Notes: generated from the sequence alone by a model not told the origin. A stretch of 64,000 nt of DNA from Cryobacterium melibiosiphilum (GCF_003602235.1 NZ_QZVS01000087.1:59344-123343), one strand, 5' to 3'. Shown: positions 1 through 9,496, numbered from the stretch's first letter. A program made the numbers and translations.

Positions 1-2
1 CG

Positions 3-1130
3 CACACCCCCACGATGCTCGTGGCGAACCGCGATGCGGAACGCCTCGACTGGACCCAGCCGGCACCGTGGCAGTCAGACCCGATCACCGTCGAGAACGG
101 CTCGGTCGATATCGCCTGGATCATGTCGCCCCCCGGACTGGAAAGCGGGGGACACCAGAACCTGTTCCGCTTCATCGACATCGCCGAAAAAGCCGGCCAC
201 CGCTGCTCGATCTACCTCTATACGACGAGCACCACGCCGGTCAGCTTCACTGACATTCGCGGCATGCTGCGCACCGCTGCCGCCTACCCCGAGGTCTCTG
301 CGAGCATCGAGATGTACGACCCCGAAAAGGGCGTGAAAACCGGCACGCAGGCCATCTTCGCGACCGGCTGGGAAACGGCGTACCCCGCGTACCTCGACGC
401 TTCCCTGGCCAAGCGGTTCTACTTCGTGCAGGACTACGAGGCCAGCTTCTACCCCCTGGGCACGGAATCATTGCTCGCCGAGAACACATATCACTTCGGC
501 TTCCACGCCATCACGGCCGGCGGATGGCTCGCCCACAAACTCTCCACCGAGTTCGGCATGCAGACCGACCATTTCGATTTTGCCGCGGACAAGACCCACT
601 ACAGCGTGACCAACCTGGAACGCCGCAACGAGGTCTTCTTCTACGCCCGGCCGGTCACGCCACGGCGTGCTTTCGAGTTCGGCTTGCTCGTGCTGGCAGA
701 ATTCGCTCGCATCAAGCCCGACGTCAAGATCAACTTCGCCGGCTGGGACGTCTCCAACTGGGCGATCCCGTTCAAGCACACGAACCTGGCGAGCCTCGAC
801 ATCTCAGAGCTGAACGCTGTTTACAACCGCTGTGCCGCAGGTCTCGTGCTTTCACTCTCCAACATGTCTCTGCTCCCTCTGGAGCTGCTCTCCAGCGGGG
901 TGACGCCCATCGTCAACGACGGACCCAACAACCGCATGGTGTCGGACAATCCGTTCATCGAATACGTGCCGGCATCGCCGCTTGCGATCGCCCGCAAGAT
1001 GGCCGAGGTCTTCGACCACCCCGATGCCGTCGAACGATCCGTCGCCATGTCGGATTCCGTGGCCGCTGTGAACTGGACGGATTCCGGCAAGCAGTTCATC
1101 TCAGCCTTTGAGAAGGCCATGCGTGGCTAA
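3..1130 (+). CDS. WsaF-like rhamnosyltransferase-type glycosyltransferase (5' end cut by window)
   Basis: Transfers a sugar, probably rhamnose, during assembly of a surface glycan on the cytoplasmic side of the membrane. The product has an N-terminal part opening on SPPGLESGGHQNLFRF and a C-terminal nucleotide-sugar half with FYARPVTPRRAFEFG and a segment around SLLPLELLSSG, the arrangement of WsaF-type GT4-like enzymes from S-layer glycan loci. The frame is open from position 3, and the first ATG (position 15) has no purine-rich ribosome-binding site before it, so the true start probably lies upstream of the window. Its stop overlaps the next gene by 8 bp, indicating an operon. The family call is from remembered motifs; the exact sugar is inference. 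Confidence 0.75.
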   Translation, partial: HTPTMLVANRDAERLDWTQPAPWQSDPITVENGSVDIAWIMSPPGLESGGHQNLFRFIDIAEKAGHRCSIYLYTTSTTPVSFTDIRGMLRTAAAYPEVSASIEMYDPEKGVKTGTQAIFATGWETAYPAYLDASLAKRFYFVQDYEASFYPLGTESLLAENTYHFGFHAITAGGWLAHKLSTEFGMQTDHFDFAADKTHYSVTNLERRNEVFFYARPVTPRRAFEFGLLVLAEFARIKPDVKINFAGWDVSNWAIPFKHTNLASLDISELNAVYNRCAAGLVLSLSNMSLLPLELLSSGVTPIVNDGPNNRMVSDNPFIEYVPASPLAIARKMAEVFDHPDAVERSVAMSDSVAAVNWTDSGKQFISAFEKAMRG

Positions 1131-2052
1131 AACACTCGTCATCGGGGGGAACGGATTCATCGGCTCACACCTCGTTGACGCCCTCACCGAGGCCGGACAC
1201 GACGTGGCAGCCTTCGACCGCTTCCGCTCCTCCGAACCGACTTTCAAGACGCCGTCCGCGACGGTCCTGCAGGGAGAATTCCTCAGCCGGTCCGACCTCG
1301 AGGCTGCGATCCAGGGCCAGGAATACGTCTTTCACTTCCTGTCGACGACGACTCCGGCCACGGCCGAGAGCGACCCGACCCTCGACATCCGCACCAACGT
1401 GGCACAGACGGTCGAGTTGCTGGAGTCCTGCGTCGAGGCCGGGGTGAAGCGGGTGTACTTCGCATCCACCGGCGGGGCCATCTACGGCCCGCAGGACAAG
1501 GAGGACTATTCCGAGGTCGACCGTGCGCTTCCGATCTCTCCGTACGGCATCGGCAAGCTGTCGATCGAGCACTACCTGCACTACTTCCGCACGAAACACG
1601 GCCTGGAGTCCACCGCCCTGCGCATCTCCAACCCGTACGGTACGCGGCAGAAGGCGAACAAGAAGCAAGGTCTGATCCCGATCGCTCTCCGGCAGATCGC
1701 ACTGGGTCGGCCGGTGATGCGCATGGGCACCGGCTCGATGGTGCGCGACTACGTCTTCGTCGAAGACCTGGTGCGCATGATCACTCCGATGGTCGGGGTC
1801 GAGACGGACTTCGACCTCTATAACCTCGGGAGCGGCGCCGGACACTCGGTCAGCGAGATCATCGAGTCGCTGCGCCGGGTGACGGACATCGACTTTGCCG
1901 TCAACGAGGTTCCGGTGCCTCCCACGTTCATCGACCGGGTCGTGCTCAACACAACGCGTTATCGCTCGGAATTCACCACAACTGCGCTCACCGCCCTCGA
2001 TGACGGGGTCAGAATGACGTACGAAGAGATTCAAGGACAACTCAATGCCTGA
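1123..2052 (+). CDS. NAD-dependent epimerase/dehydratase (UDP-glucose 4-epimerase type)
   Basis: An extended short-chain dehydrogenase that interconverts or dehydrates a nucleotide sugar to supply the adjacent glycosyltransferases. The Rossmann motif GGNGFIGSHL lies at the N terminus, and the catalytic YGIGK (Y-x3-K) follows a Ser/Thr-rich strand ending ASTGGAIYG. About 309 residues, typical of the family. I chose the GTG at 1123 because AGAAGG lies six bases upstream and because starting there places the glycine motif about ten residues in; an earlier TTG would add a meaningless basic extension. Overlaps the genes on both sides by 8 bp. Substrate specificity cannot be read from the sequence. 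Confidence 0.82.
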   Translation: MAKTLVIGGNGFIGSHLVDALTEAGHDVAAFDRFRSSEPTFKTPSATVLQGEFLSRSDLEAAIQGQEYVFHFLSTTTPATAESDPTLDIRTNVAQTVELLESCVEAGVKRVYFASTGGAIYGPQDKEDYSEVDRALPISPYGIGKLSIEHYLHYFRTKHGLESTALRISNPYGTRQKANKKQGLIPIALRQIALGRPVMRMGTGSMVRDYVFVEDLVRMITPMVGVETDFDLYNLGSGAGHSVSEIIESLRRVTDIDFAVNEVPVPPTFIDRVVLNTTRYRSEFTTTALTALDDGVRMTYEEIQGQLNA

Positions 2053-3022
2053 TCAGCCGCTCGTAACCGTTGCGGTCCTCACCTACAACGGCGAGGTCTA
2101 TCTCGAACGGATTCTGCAACAAATCCTGGCCCAGCAGCTGGACGGCTCCGTCGAAGTGCTCGTGATCGATTCGGGCTCGACCGATTCGACACTCGACATC
2201 GTCAGTCGTTATCCGACCGTGCGCCTCCACGAAATCCCCAACTCGGAGTTCGGCCATGGCAAGACCCGCAACCTGGCCGCCCAGCTGGCGACGGGCGAGT
2301 TCATCGCATTTCTCACCCATGACGCCATCCCGGCATCGCACGAGTGGCTCCGTGAGCTGCTCAAGCCTTTTGAAATCGACGACAGCATCGTGGCCGTCAT
2401 GGGCAAACAGATCCCTCGGCGGGGCTGCTTTCCCCTGTTGAAGTATGAAATCCAGGGTGTCTTCGCCGGGTTCGGGCCGGATTTCGGCACGACAGTCTTT
2501 TATAACGACAACTTCGTGCAGAGCGAGGGGGTGCTCAACGCGATCAGCTTCTACTCGGATGTCAACTCGGCCGCCCGGAGAGACTTTCTGGTCAACACCA
2601 TCCCATACCGGGACGTGCGCTACGCCGAAGATCAGCTCTTCGGCAAGGATCTCATCGAGGCCGGCTACCGCAAGGCCTACGCCGGTCGCGCCGCGGTAGA
2701 ACACTCCAACGACCTCACCCTCGACGAGTACCGTCGACGCATTTTCGATGAGACCGTGGGACTGCGCCAAATCGGGTTTCCCATCCCCGTCCTGACGACC
2801 AAGGGGAGGATCCGGCTGACCCTGCGCGGGATCGTCGGCGATACCCTGCGCATCCTGCGTGACGGCGACTTCACCTGGAAGCGCCGGCTGTACTGGCTCG
2901 CGATCAACCCGGTCTACCAGATCGAAAAATGGCGGAGCTATCAGGCGTCGACCGTCGTCGACCCGACGGACGAGGAAGCTGTGCGCTCAGGCTCGCTTGA
3001 ACACAGCCGAAATCGATCGTAA
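2045..3022 (+). CDS. GT2 family glycosyltransferase, rhamnosyltransferase-like
   Basis: Inverting GT-A glycosyltransferase for surface polysaccharide synthesis. The N-terminal VTVAVLTYNG strand, the nucleotide-binding DSGSTDSTLDI segment, FGHGKTRNLAAQ and the metal-binding region THDAIP are typical of RfbF/rhamnosyltransferase-like GT2 proteins; the second half (ED-type motif in YAEDQLFGKDLIEAGY) carries the catalytic-base region. 325 residues. It is the third gene of an 8-bp-overlapping trio and converges on the pyruvyltransferase gene, with the two 3' ends overlapping by 36 bp. Acceptor and donor are not deducible. Confidence 0.82.
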   Translation: MPDQPLVTVAVLTYNGEVYLERILQQILAQQLDGSVEVLVIDSGSTDSTLDIVSRYPTVRLHEIPNSEFGHGKTRNLAAQLATGEFIAFLTHDAIPASHEWLRELLKPFEIDDSIVAVMGKQIPRRGCFPLLKYEIQGVFAGFGPDFGTTVFYNDNFVQSEGVLNAISFYSDVNSAARRDFLVNTIPYRDVRYAEDQLFGKDLIEAGYRKAYAGRAAVEHSNDLTLDEYRRRIFDETVGLRQIGFPIPVLTTKGRIRLTLRGIVGDTLRILRDGDFTWKRRLYWLAINPVYQIEKWRSYQASTVVDPTDEEAVRSGSLEHSRNRS

Positions 3023-4237
3023 GTACCGCCGGCCCCGCCGGTACGCCTTGCGCCACGCTGCCGTGCGCACATGCTCGAGGACGGCCCTTGTCGCGTGCAG
3101 CTCCTGGGCGGAAACGTCGAGTTCGGCTTCGACGCGTCGCAGCTCGGCGGTCGTTGCGTCGAGCTGCTCCGTCAGGCCGCCGACGTCCCTCTTGAGCGAT
3201 AGTCTGCGAGTTTCAGAGAATGACAGGGCGAGGTCATGATCTCCGATGACCCGCTGCGCCTGGTCGAGGAGCATCGAGTCCTGTTCGCGCGGAGTGATCG
3301 TATCCAGTGACGGGGTGAACACGGCGCTAGACGGAGCTGATCCGAGAATCGCCGAGTACCGGTCGAACGCAGCGTTGATGCTCGTGCGATCCTGCGCAAT
3401 TCGGTCGCTGAAGTCGAACCGTTCGGTGTTCAAACGTTCGAGCATGGCCACCAGTTCACGGCCGTCGCGTACGAGGTGGTCGCGCAGTCCCCGGTCCTGA
3501 AAGTAGTACTCGGCTTTTTGTTGGTGGATCGAGGCGAACGGCACATTCTGGCTGTAGGCGAAGATGGACGCGTGCAGCGAGGACACCACGACCGAGCTCA
3601 TTTGACCAATCACGGAGTGCAATTGCAGGGGCCGCAGAGTGTCGAGGGTGATGCTGTTGGTGCGGTTGAAGGGCAGCGCCTTCATGAACGACGCGTCGCC
3701 GTTGTAGTGGGTGAAGGGTATGAAAACCTTCTTGTGCGGGATCGCGTCGATGAGAGGAACCAAGTCTTCGATCAGTCGCAGCGCGTGGGGCACCACATGG
3801 ATGCCGACCACGGTTTCGCCCGGCTCAAGGCCGGGGATGTCGAAGTGCTCGCTCTGAAGCAGAGTCGTCGCGCAGGGCACGACTTCGGCTTCGGGAACCC
3901 ACGCACGCAGAACCTCGACTTCGCGCTCGGACCGGGCCGAAACCATCGCGTACTCACTCAGATAGTCGAGATCGTTGGCCGAGGTCCAGACGCCGGCAGC
4001 ATTCAGAATATGCTCGCCGCGTTGACGGTAGGTATCGTAAAATCGATCGCCGGTCGCACGGATGAGCTCTCCGCCACCGATGATCAGCGGATGCGGAAAC
4101 TCGGGTTCAAATGGATTAATGATCTGCGTCGGGAGATTTCGGGCGTGAAAGAGCTGTTCGGCGGCTATTCCGATGGCGATGTCACCCGTATTCGAGCTCA
4201 GCGAGTCGTAGAGGAGGTTTCCCGTGGGCACTGTCAT
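2987..4237 (-). CDS. Polysaccharide pyruvyl transferase family protein
   Basis: Members of this family add a pyruvate ketal to a sugar of a surface polysaccharide, using phosphoenolpyruvate. The N-terminal NTGDIAIGIAAEQL segment, the IIGGGELI motif, and the later IPFTHYNGD and SSVVVSSLHASIFAYSQNVP stretches match the two Rossmann-like halves of the family. 416 residues; the last 80 or so are heptad-rich and probably a coiled coil ending in a basic tail. The start has AGGAGA five bases upstream, and this site overlaps the stop of the upstream wzt gene eight bases away, suggesting coupled translation. Pyruvylation would fit with export by the adjacent ABC transporter; the acceptor sugar is unknown. 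Confidence 0.78.
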   Translation of the reverse strand: MTVPTGNLLYDSLSSNTGDIAIGIAAEQLFHARNLPTQIINPFEPEFPHPLIIGGGELIRATGDRFYDTYRQRGEHILNAAGVWTSANDLDYLSEYAMVSARSEREVEVLRAWVPEAEVVPCATTLLQSEHFDIPGLEPGETVVGIHVVPHALRLIEDLVPLIDAIPHKKVFIPFTHYNGDASFMKALPFNRTNSITLDTLRPLQLHSVIGQMSSVVVSSLHASIFAYSQNVPFASIHQQKAEYYFQDRGLRDHLVRDGRELVAMLERLNTERFDFSDRIAQDRTSINAAFDRYSAILGSAPSSAVFTPSLDTITPREQDSMLLDQAQRVIGDHDLALSFSETRRLSLKRDVGGLTEQLDATTAELRRVEAELDVSAQELHATRAVLEHVRTAAWRKAYRRGRRYLRSISAVFKRA

Positions 4238-4245
4238 GGCGTCTC

Positions 4246-5475
4246 CTAGGACGAAATCTGCAATGACGGCTGAATCCGCAGAATACCGGCGCCAAACTCA
4301 TCGTTGGGCATGTCGAAGGCGGCCGCGCTGCCACGGCGGTCAATGGTCTCGCCGGTCGGCAGCCCGAGGCCCAGGCTGACGAGGTATTTGCCCGATCCCA
4401 GGCGGATGTCGGGCAGGGTCACCTGCACGACGTGCAGGCCGGGATCCATGGGAAGTACCTGACCCATCGTGAAGGTATTCATGGCGTAGAGACGCAGCCC
4501 CAGAGTCGTATCGATGGCGATTCCGATACCCCAGTCCGGCGTGGACTTGTTGATCTGGATCGTGGCTGTGACGATGACGTCCGTCTGGCCCGACCCGACA
4601 ACCGTGCGCGCCGTGACCTCTCCGACCTCGAGGTCGGGGATTTCCGGGGGAGCCTCCGCGACCGCCTGCAGTTGGGTCACGTGGCTGACCCGGTCGGCCT
4701 CGTAACCGTCGCGCAGAATACGGATGCCTTCGGCGGGGTCGCCATCGTGGATGGCGGAACCGGCGTGCATCACGATGACCCGGTCGCACAACCGTCCGAC
4801 CTGGTCGGACGAGTGGCTGACCAGCACGATCGTGCGCCCCTCCGACTGGAACTGGGCGATCTTGTCCATGCACTTGCGCTGGAAGGGCTCGTCACCGACG
4901 GCCAGGACCTCGTCGACGAGGAGCAGATCGGGATCCACGTGCACGGCAACCGAGAACGCAAGCCGCACGTACATTCCGGAACTGTAGAACTTGACCTGCG
5001 TGTCGATGAAGTCTTCGATGCCGGAGAACTCGACGATTTCATCGAAGTGAAGATCGGTCTCACTGCGGCTCAGCCCGAGGATGGCCGCATTGAGGTACAC
5101 GTTCTCTCGACCGGAGAGGTCTGGGTGAAAACCCGCTCCCAGTTCCAGCAGGGCTGCCATACGACCGCGTCGAACGACCGAGCCGCTCGTCGGCTGGATG
5201 ATCCCCCCGATGACTTTCAACAGGGTGGACTTGCCGGACCCGTTGTGACCGACCAATCCGACCGTGGAACCCGTTGTGATGTCGAGCGAGACGTCGCGCA
5301 AAGCCCAGAAGTCTTCGACCTGCTTGCGGGCGCGGCCCATGAACATGACGCGTTCCTTGAGCGACTTGTCTTTGTGAAGGAGAAAACGCTTCGACACGTC
5401 CTGCACCCGAACGATGCTGGGGGCAACGCTGGGGGCGGCGCTGCTGGGGAGATCGCTGCTGGGGGAATCGGTCAT
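4246..5475 (-). CDS. wzt: ABC transporter ATP-binding protein for polysaccharide export (Wzt/TagH type)
   Basis: ATPase subunit of an ABC-2 exporter that moves lipid-linked polysaccharide across the membrane. Walker A GHNGSGKST lies near residues 76-84, the signature region YSSGMYVRLAF near 164-174, and Walker B LLLVDEVLAVGD near 184-195. The ATPase part ends around residue 260; the remaining 140 or so residues form a beta-rich domain like the Wzt C-terminal carbohydrate-binding domain, which in Gram-negative systems recognises the modified chain end. 409 residues, longer than the TagH-type ATPases that lack this domain. It follows wzm by six bases and precedes the pyruvyltransferase by eight, so the three are one operon. 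Confidence 0.9.
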   Translation of the reverse strand: MTDSPSSDLPSSAAPSVAPSIVRVQDVSKRFLLHKDKSLKERVMFMGRARKQVEDFWALRDVSLDITTGSTVGLVGHNGSGKSTLLKVIGGIIQPTSGSVVRRGRMAALLELGAGFHPDLSGRENVYLNAAILGLSRSETDLHFDEIVEFSGIEDFIDTQVKFYSSGMYVRLAFSVAVHVDPDLLLVDEVLAVGDEPFQRKCMDKIAQFQSEGRTIVLVSHSSDQVGRLCDRVIVMHAGSAIHDGDPAEGIRILRDGYEADRVSHVTQLQAVAEAPPEIPDLEVGEVTARTVVGSGQTDVIVTATIQINKSTPDWGIGIAIDTTLGLRLYAMNTFTMGQVLPMDPGLHVVQVTLPDIRLGSGKYLVSLGLGLPTGETIDRRGSAAAFDMPNDEFGAGILRIQPSLQISS

Positions 5476-5481
5476 GGTGTC

Positions 5482-6402
5482 TTAAAGCTCCTGTGCAAAG
5501 TTGCCCTGAAGGCGAGAGAATACGCGCTGCGCCAGCCACAGCAGCACGATGCTGATTCCGAGCGACACCCAGAGGCGCACTGCGATGTCCGGCGGAAAAT
5601 TCACCGCGGTGGACTCGGTCGTTCCAGCCAGCCAGAGGGCCTTCTGCATGCCCAGCACACTCAGCGTGACCGGGTTGGCCAGGTACAGCTGCTCGAGCCA
5701 GGTACCGGCGATGGCGGAGTGAACGAAGCTGAAGGAGTAGACCACCGGTGACGCCCAGAAGAGCACGGTGAGAACGACCTCAACGAGGTGCTGCAGGTCC
5801 CGCAGGTACACCGTCACCGCGGCCAGGACCATGCCAATGGCCGTCGCGAAGACCACGACGTTGACCAGGGCAAGCGGGGCCAGGGCCAGGTCCCGGGTCA
5901 GGGGGATCTGACCGCCGATGATCACAGCGGCCAGCAGGATGATGAGCTGCAGTCCGTAGTTGAACAGCCCACCGCCCACGGCGCCCAGCGGGAAAATCTC
6001 TCGCGGCAGGTAGACCTTTTTGACCAGGCCGGCATTGTTGATGATCGACATCGTGCCGCTCGAGACGATTTCGGTGAAGAGGCCCCAGACAGTGAGTCCG
6101 ACGAAGACAAAAATTGCGAAGCTGGGGATGTTGCGTGCGATGCCGAGAATCTGGCCGATCGCGAAGTAATAGACGAGAAGCTGGGCCAAGGGCTTGACCA
6201 AGCTCCAGACCAGCCCAAGCGAGCTGTCCTTGTAGCGGGCCTTGATCTCCCGTCGCACGAGCAGGTTCAGGAGCTGACGATGCTCCCAAATCTCCGTGAT
6301 CGACGACCACGTTCCCGTGACGAAATTCGTCGTCTGGCCCACGGGCAAGAGCGGTTCCTGAGCGATCCGCAGGGCGCGTTTCTCGGCACTTACGCTGGAC
6401 AT
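5482..6402 (-). CDS. wzm: ABC-2 type polysaccharide export permease (Wzm/TagG type)
   Basis: Membrane channel partner of the downstream ATPase. 306 residues with an N-terminal cytoplasmic segment containing LLNLLVRREIKARYKDSSLG, the conserved gate-helix region of this family, followed by about six hydrophobic helices and the family motif ANPVTLSVLGMQKALW near the C terminus. First gene of the leftward wzm-wzt-pyruvyltransferase operon; the divergent 119-bp gap to the lipoprotein gene must hold its promoter. In Gram-positive bacteria such pairs export teichoic acid-like or rhamnan-type wall polymers, which fits the neighbouring WsaF-like and rhamnosyltransferase-like genes. Confidence 0.9.
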   Translation of the reverse strand: MSSVSAEKRALRIAQEPLLPVGQTTNFVTGTWSSITEIWEHRQLLNLLVRREIKARYKDSSLGLVWSLVKPLAQLLVYYFAIGQILGIARNIPSFAIFVFVGLTVWGLFTEIVSSGTMSIINNAGLVKKVYLPREIFPLGAVGGGLFNYGLQLIILLAAVIIGGQIPLTRDLALAPLALVNVVVFATAIGMVLAAVTVYLRDLQHLVEVVLTVLFWASPVVYSFSFVHSAIAGTWLEQLYLANPVTLSVLGMQKALWLAGTTESTAVNFPPDIAVRLWVSLGISIVLLWLAQRVFSRLQGNFAQEL

Positions 6403-6521
6403 AGCTGACTTTCGGTTGTGGTCGGGGACTTAGAGGAGTCTAGGTGCAAACACTGGGAGACTTGGGGACCCCGCGAGCGGCGTGAAAGCGTTAGTCTAAG
6501 AATCCGTATGCCTGATGATGG

Positions 6522-6989
6522 GTGCCCCACGCAGTGAAATTTGTCAGACTCACAACTCGCTCTGCCGGGTTGATACTCGCCTCTCTCTTGGTGGCGGGTG
6601 CCTTGGTGGCGTGCACGTCGGTTGACATGCCCACGAATCTCCCGGAGAGCGTTCCGTCCGAGAAACCGTCCGTCTCGGCCGAGCCGTCTTCTGTCAGTCA
6701 GGCCGTGATCAGTGTCGCGGGGATCGACCCTGATGGTCTCAACGTCTCCGTGTCCGGCTACGTTTCCGGACTGATCGAGACGGGTGAACTGTGTGAATTC
6801 CGTTTCACGTCGTCGAATACTGCCCTCGAGTCGAGCACCGACGGAATCGCCAACGCCTCAGACACGTCGTGCGGGCTCGTGCAGATGCCCGTCAGCGGAT
6901 TCGCATCGGGGTCCTGGCAGGTCACCCTGACCTATACCAATAAAGATTTGTCCGTAACGTCGCAGCCCACTGCTCTGGAGATCCCGTGA
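6522..6989 (+). CDS. Small putative lipoprotein
   Basis: Not recognised as a named family. The N terminus has basic residues, a hydrophobic run and LVAGALVAC, a lipobox predicting lipid attachment at Cys31 and exposure outside the membrane. The rest (about 120 residues) is Ser/Thr/Val-rich and looks like a single beta-sandwich domain, with a Cys pair (in GELCEFRF and DTSCGL) that could form a disulphide. A second possible GTG start at 6534 would give a shorter signal peptide; neither start has a strong ribosome-binding site. Its stop overlaps the start of the following secreted-protein gene as GTGA, so the two are translationally coupled and probably act together. Confidence 0.72.
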   Translation: MPHAVKFVRLTTRSAGLILASLLVAGALVACTSVDMPTNLPESVPSEKPSVSAEPSSVSQAVISVAGIDPDGLNVSVSGYVSGLIETGELCEFRFTSSNTALESSTDGIANASDTSCGLVQMPVSGFASGSWQVTLTYTNKDLSVTSQPTALEIP

Positions 6990-9286
6990 ATTTCAAGAAA
7001 CTCGTCGGGATGGTCCTGACCATCCTGCTCGGCTCGGCGCTCCTGGTCGCGGTGACACCTCCAGCGGATGCGCAAGCGGCCAACGCCTCACTGTTCAACC
7101 CCGGCAACATCATCAGCGATGCACAGTTCTTTGACGGTCAGGCCATGAATGCCAATGAGGTCCAGTCGTTTCTCTCGGCTCGGGTCTCAACCTGCCGAAG
7201 CGGATACACCTGCCTGAAGGACTATCAGCAGGCGACGCCCAACAAAGCCGCTGTGGCCGGCCGATGCGCGGCCTATTCGGGGGCTGGCAGTGAGAGCGCT
7301 GCCCAGATCATCGCGCGAGTCGGTGCCGCCTGCGGCATCAGTCAGAAGGCTCTTCTGGTCCTGCTGGAAAAAGAGCAGGGCATCGTTTCGGATACCTGGC
7401 CGACCGCGCGTCAGTATCGCAGTGCAACCGGGTACGGATGCCCGGACACGGCGGACTGCGATACAAACTTTTACGGCTTCTTCAATCAGGTCTACGCGGC
7501 CGCTCTGCAGTTTCAGTACTACGCCGCGAACCCGACCCGGTGGAACCATGTACCCGGTCGAGTGAACGCGGTGCGTTTCCACCCGAATGCCGCGTGCGGG
7601 TCCAGTTCCGTGTTCATCCAGAACCAGGCGACCGCAGGGCTCTACAACTACACGCCCTATCAGCCCAACGCGTCAGCCCTCGGAAACCTCTACGGAAGCG
7701 GAGATGCCTGTGGCTCGTACGGCAACAGGAACTTTTGGAGAATCTTCACTGATTGGTTCGGCACTCCGCTCGCAGACACGTCGCTGTTCCGCACCCAGAA
7801 CAACGCAACCGTCTATCTGACCTCGGGAAAGAACAAGTACGCCGTGCCGGATATGGGCATGCTCAATGCGCTCTACCCGATGGGTACGGTGGGATATGTA
7901 TCTCAGGCGTATCTCGACAACTTCACGAGTGGACCGACCCTGGGTCGCATCATCCGCTCCAACGCTGGCAAGGTCTATTTCTTCGATGTGGGCGCCAAGC
8001 TCCAATTCATGACCTGTGAAGATGTCGCGGCGTACGGCTATCCATGCGGCGATTCCATCGTCCTGACGGACGCCCAGATCAACGCCCTCCGAGACGGCCC
8101 AACGATGTCTCGCGTGTTTCTGACCACGACAGGAAAACGATTCCTGATCGAGCAGGGCGTGAAGCGAGAAGTCCTCGACGATCAGTCGCTTGCCACGGTG
8201 GCTCACCCGAGCAACTCGGTCACCCTCTTCGAGGGTGCCATTGCCTACTTGGCCTACGGAGCGCCCGTGGTCCGGGATGCCGCTGCGGTGAAGAACCGCG
8301 AAACAGGCGCACTGGGTCTGCTGACGGCCGGCAGCGTGGCCCCCCTGTCGACGGAGCTGTACAGCCAATCGACGATCAGGACGACGTTTCCGGCTGGATC
8401 ATTGGACACGGCGAGTCTCGGAAAATTAGGCGTTTCGTCGGCCGTGACCGGATTCATGAGGGACGCCAACGGGCGCCAGTACATAGCCTCATCGGAGGGC
8501 CGCCTGGAAGTACGGGCGCAGGAATATTCCGGTGTGACGTTCACGACGATCCCGTCGACAATCCTCGCGAAGCTTCCCGTCACGGCGAGTCTGGTCGGAC
8601 CCCACTTCGCGAAAGAGACGAACAGTCCGGGGCTCTACCTGGTCAAGGATGGAAAGAAGCAGCGCCTCTTGTCCTGGGGCCCCTACGAGCACTATGTTCG
8701 CGACCAAGGGGTTCCGGACAAGATCTGGACCGTCCCGGACGGAATGTTGGGCTCCCTGCCGACGGGGGACAACCTGGCGGGCGTGGCCTCTGGTGAGCTG
8801 GTCAAGTCTTCCTCCAGCCCCCGCGTCTATCTGGTGGACGGGACTCGACTTCTGGGCCTGCCCTCATTCGGCATCTCGGACGGACTCGGGTTCGGAACCG
8901 ACTACCAGACCGTCAGCGACGACATCATCAACTCCTATGTCAGGAGCGAATGGATCGACAGCGTGGCCGTATCCTGTGGATCCGCTTTCCTCGTGGGAAT
9001 CGGAGGCTCTGCGGCACCGGTTCTGGACGCGGCGTTGGTGACAGCACTGGGACTTGACCATCGCGCGCTGGCGGCAGCGACATGCGAGGCGATGCCACAG
9101 ACCGCTGAACCCATGACCTATTTCCTCCGAGATGACAACGGGAAGATCTTCTGGGTGGATTCCGGCACGAAGCGTCCGATTAATTCCTGGGAAGAGCTGG
9201 TCCGCCTGGGCGGCGTCGACAACTGGGTGCAAGTGGGAGCAGAGCTGCTCGCAGAGATACCGACGGGCAGCCCCACCGCGGCCTAG
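6986..9286 (+). CDS. Large secreted protein with lysozyme-like Cys-rich N-terminal domain and repeated C-terminal segments
   Basis: Signal peptide (basic start, hydrophobic core, probable cleavage after PPADA). Residues about 35-260 form a domain common in actinobacterial secreted proteins, often annotated hemagglutinin-related: paired cysteines (STCRSGYTC, GRCAAY, GAACGI, CPDTADC, NAACGS, DACGS) and the helix LLVLLEKEQGIVSD, which resembles the catalytic-Glu helix of transglycosylases. The remaining 500 residues contain several imperfect copies of a module starting with a V-Y-L/F-V-D/T-x-G-K-like strand (TVYLTSGKNKYAVPD, KVYFFDVGAKLQF, RVFLTTTGKRFLI, IFWVDSGTKRPI), suggesting a wall- or glycan-binding array. 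The GTG start overlaps the lipoprotein stop. The enzymatic role is inference; adhesion is an alternative. Confidence 0.75.
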   Translation: MNFKKLVGMVLTILLGSALLVAVTPPADAQAANASLFNPGNIISDAQFFDGQAMNANEVQSFLSARVSTCRSGYTCLKDYQQATPNKAAVAGRCAAYSGAGSESAAQIIARVGAACGISQKALLVLLEKEQGIVSDTWPTARQYRSATGYGCPDTADCDTNFYGFFNQVYAAALQFQYYAANPTRWNHVPGRVNAVRFHPNAACGSSSVFIQNQATAGLYNYTPYQPNASALGNLYGSGDACGSYGNRNFWRIFTDWFGTPLADTSLFRTQNNATVYLTSGKNKYAVPDMGMLNALYPMGTVGYVSQAYLDNFTSGPTLGRIIRSNAGKVYFFDVGAKLQFMTCEDVAAYGYPCGDSIVLTDAQINALRDGPTMSRVFLTTTGKRFLIEQGVKREVLDDQSLATVAHPSNSVTLFEGAIAYLAYGAPVVRDAAAVKNRETGALGLLTAGSVAPLSTELYSQSTIRTTFPAGSLDTASLGKLGVSSAVTGFMRDANGRQYIASSEGRLEVRAQEYSGVTFTTIPSTILAKLPVTASLVGPHFAKETNSPGLYLVKDGKKQRLLSWGPYEHYVRDQGVPDKIWTVPDGMLGSLPTGDNLAGVASGELVKSSSSPRVYLVDGTRLLGLPSFGISDGLGFGTDYQTVSDDIINSYVRSEWIDSVAVSCGSAFLVGIGGSAAPVLDAALVTALGLDHRALAAATCEAMPQTAEPMTYFLRDDNGKIFWVDSGTKRPINSWEELVRLGGVDNWVQVGAELLAEIPTGSPTAA

Positions 9287-9376
9287 AAGTCGAGGCCCGA
9301 CGCAGCCTCCGCAGAAGAGGCCCACCCGTCCTGGGCGAACTGTCTGAGGTTTCGAGACCGCAGTCTGCCCGGTCTG

Positions 9377-9407
9377 ACCCGGAGCGATCGACCAGATCGC
9401 TCCGGGT
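9377..9407. terminator. Perfect 13-bp hairpin between convergent genes
   Basis: Arms ACCCGGAGCGATC and GATCGCTCCGGGT with a five-base loop lie between the rightward secreted-protein gene and the leftward membrane-protein gene. No long T run follows on either strand, but position and stem strength suggest a bidirectional transcription end. The rest of the 210-bp gap shows no gene. Confidence 0.6.
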
Positions 9408-9496
9408 CCGCGTGCCCGGAGCCGCGAGAACGTGCCGCTGCCGGTCCGGATTCGACCGTGAAGCTGATGAACGCCGCACCCAAGGCGGTCGCCCTG

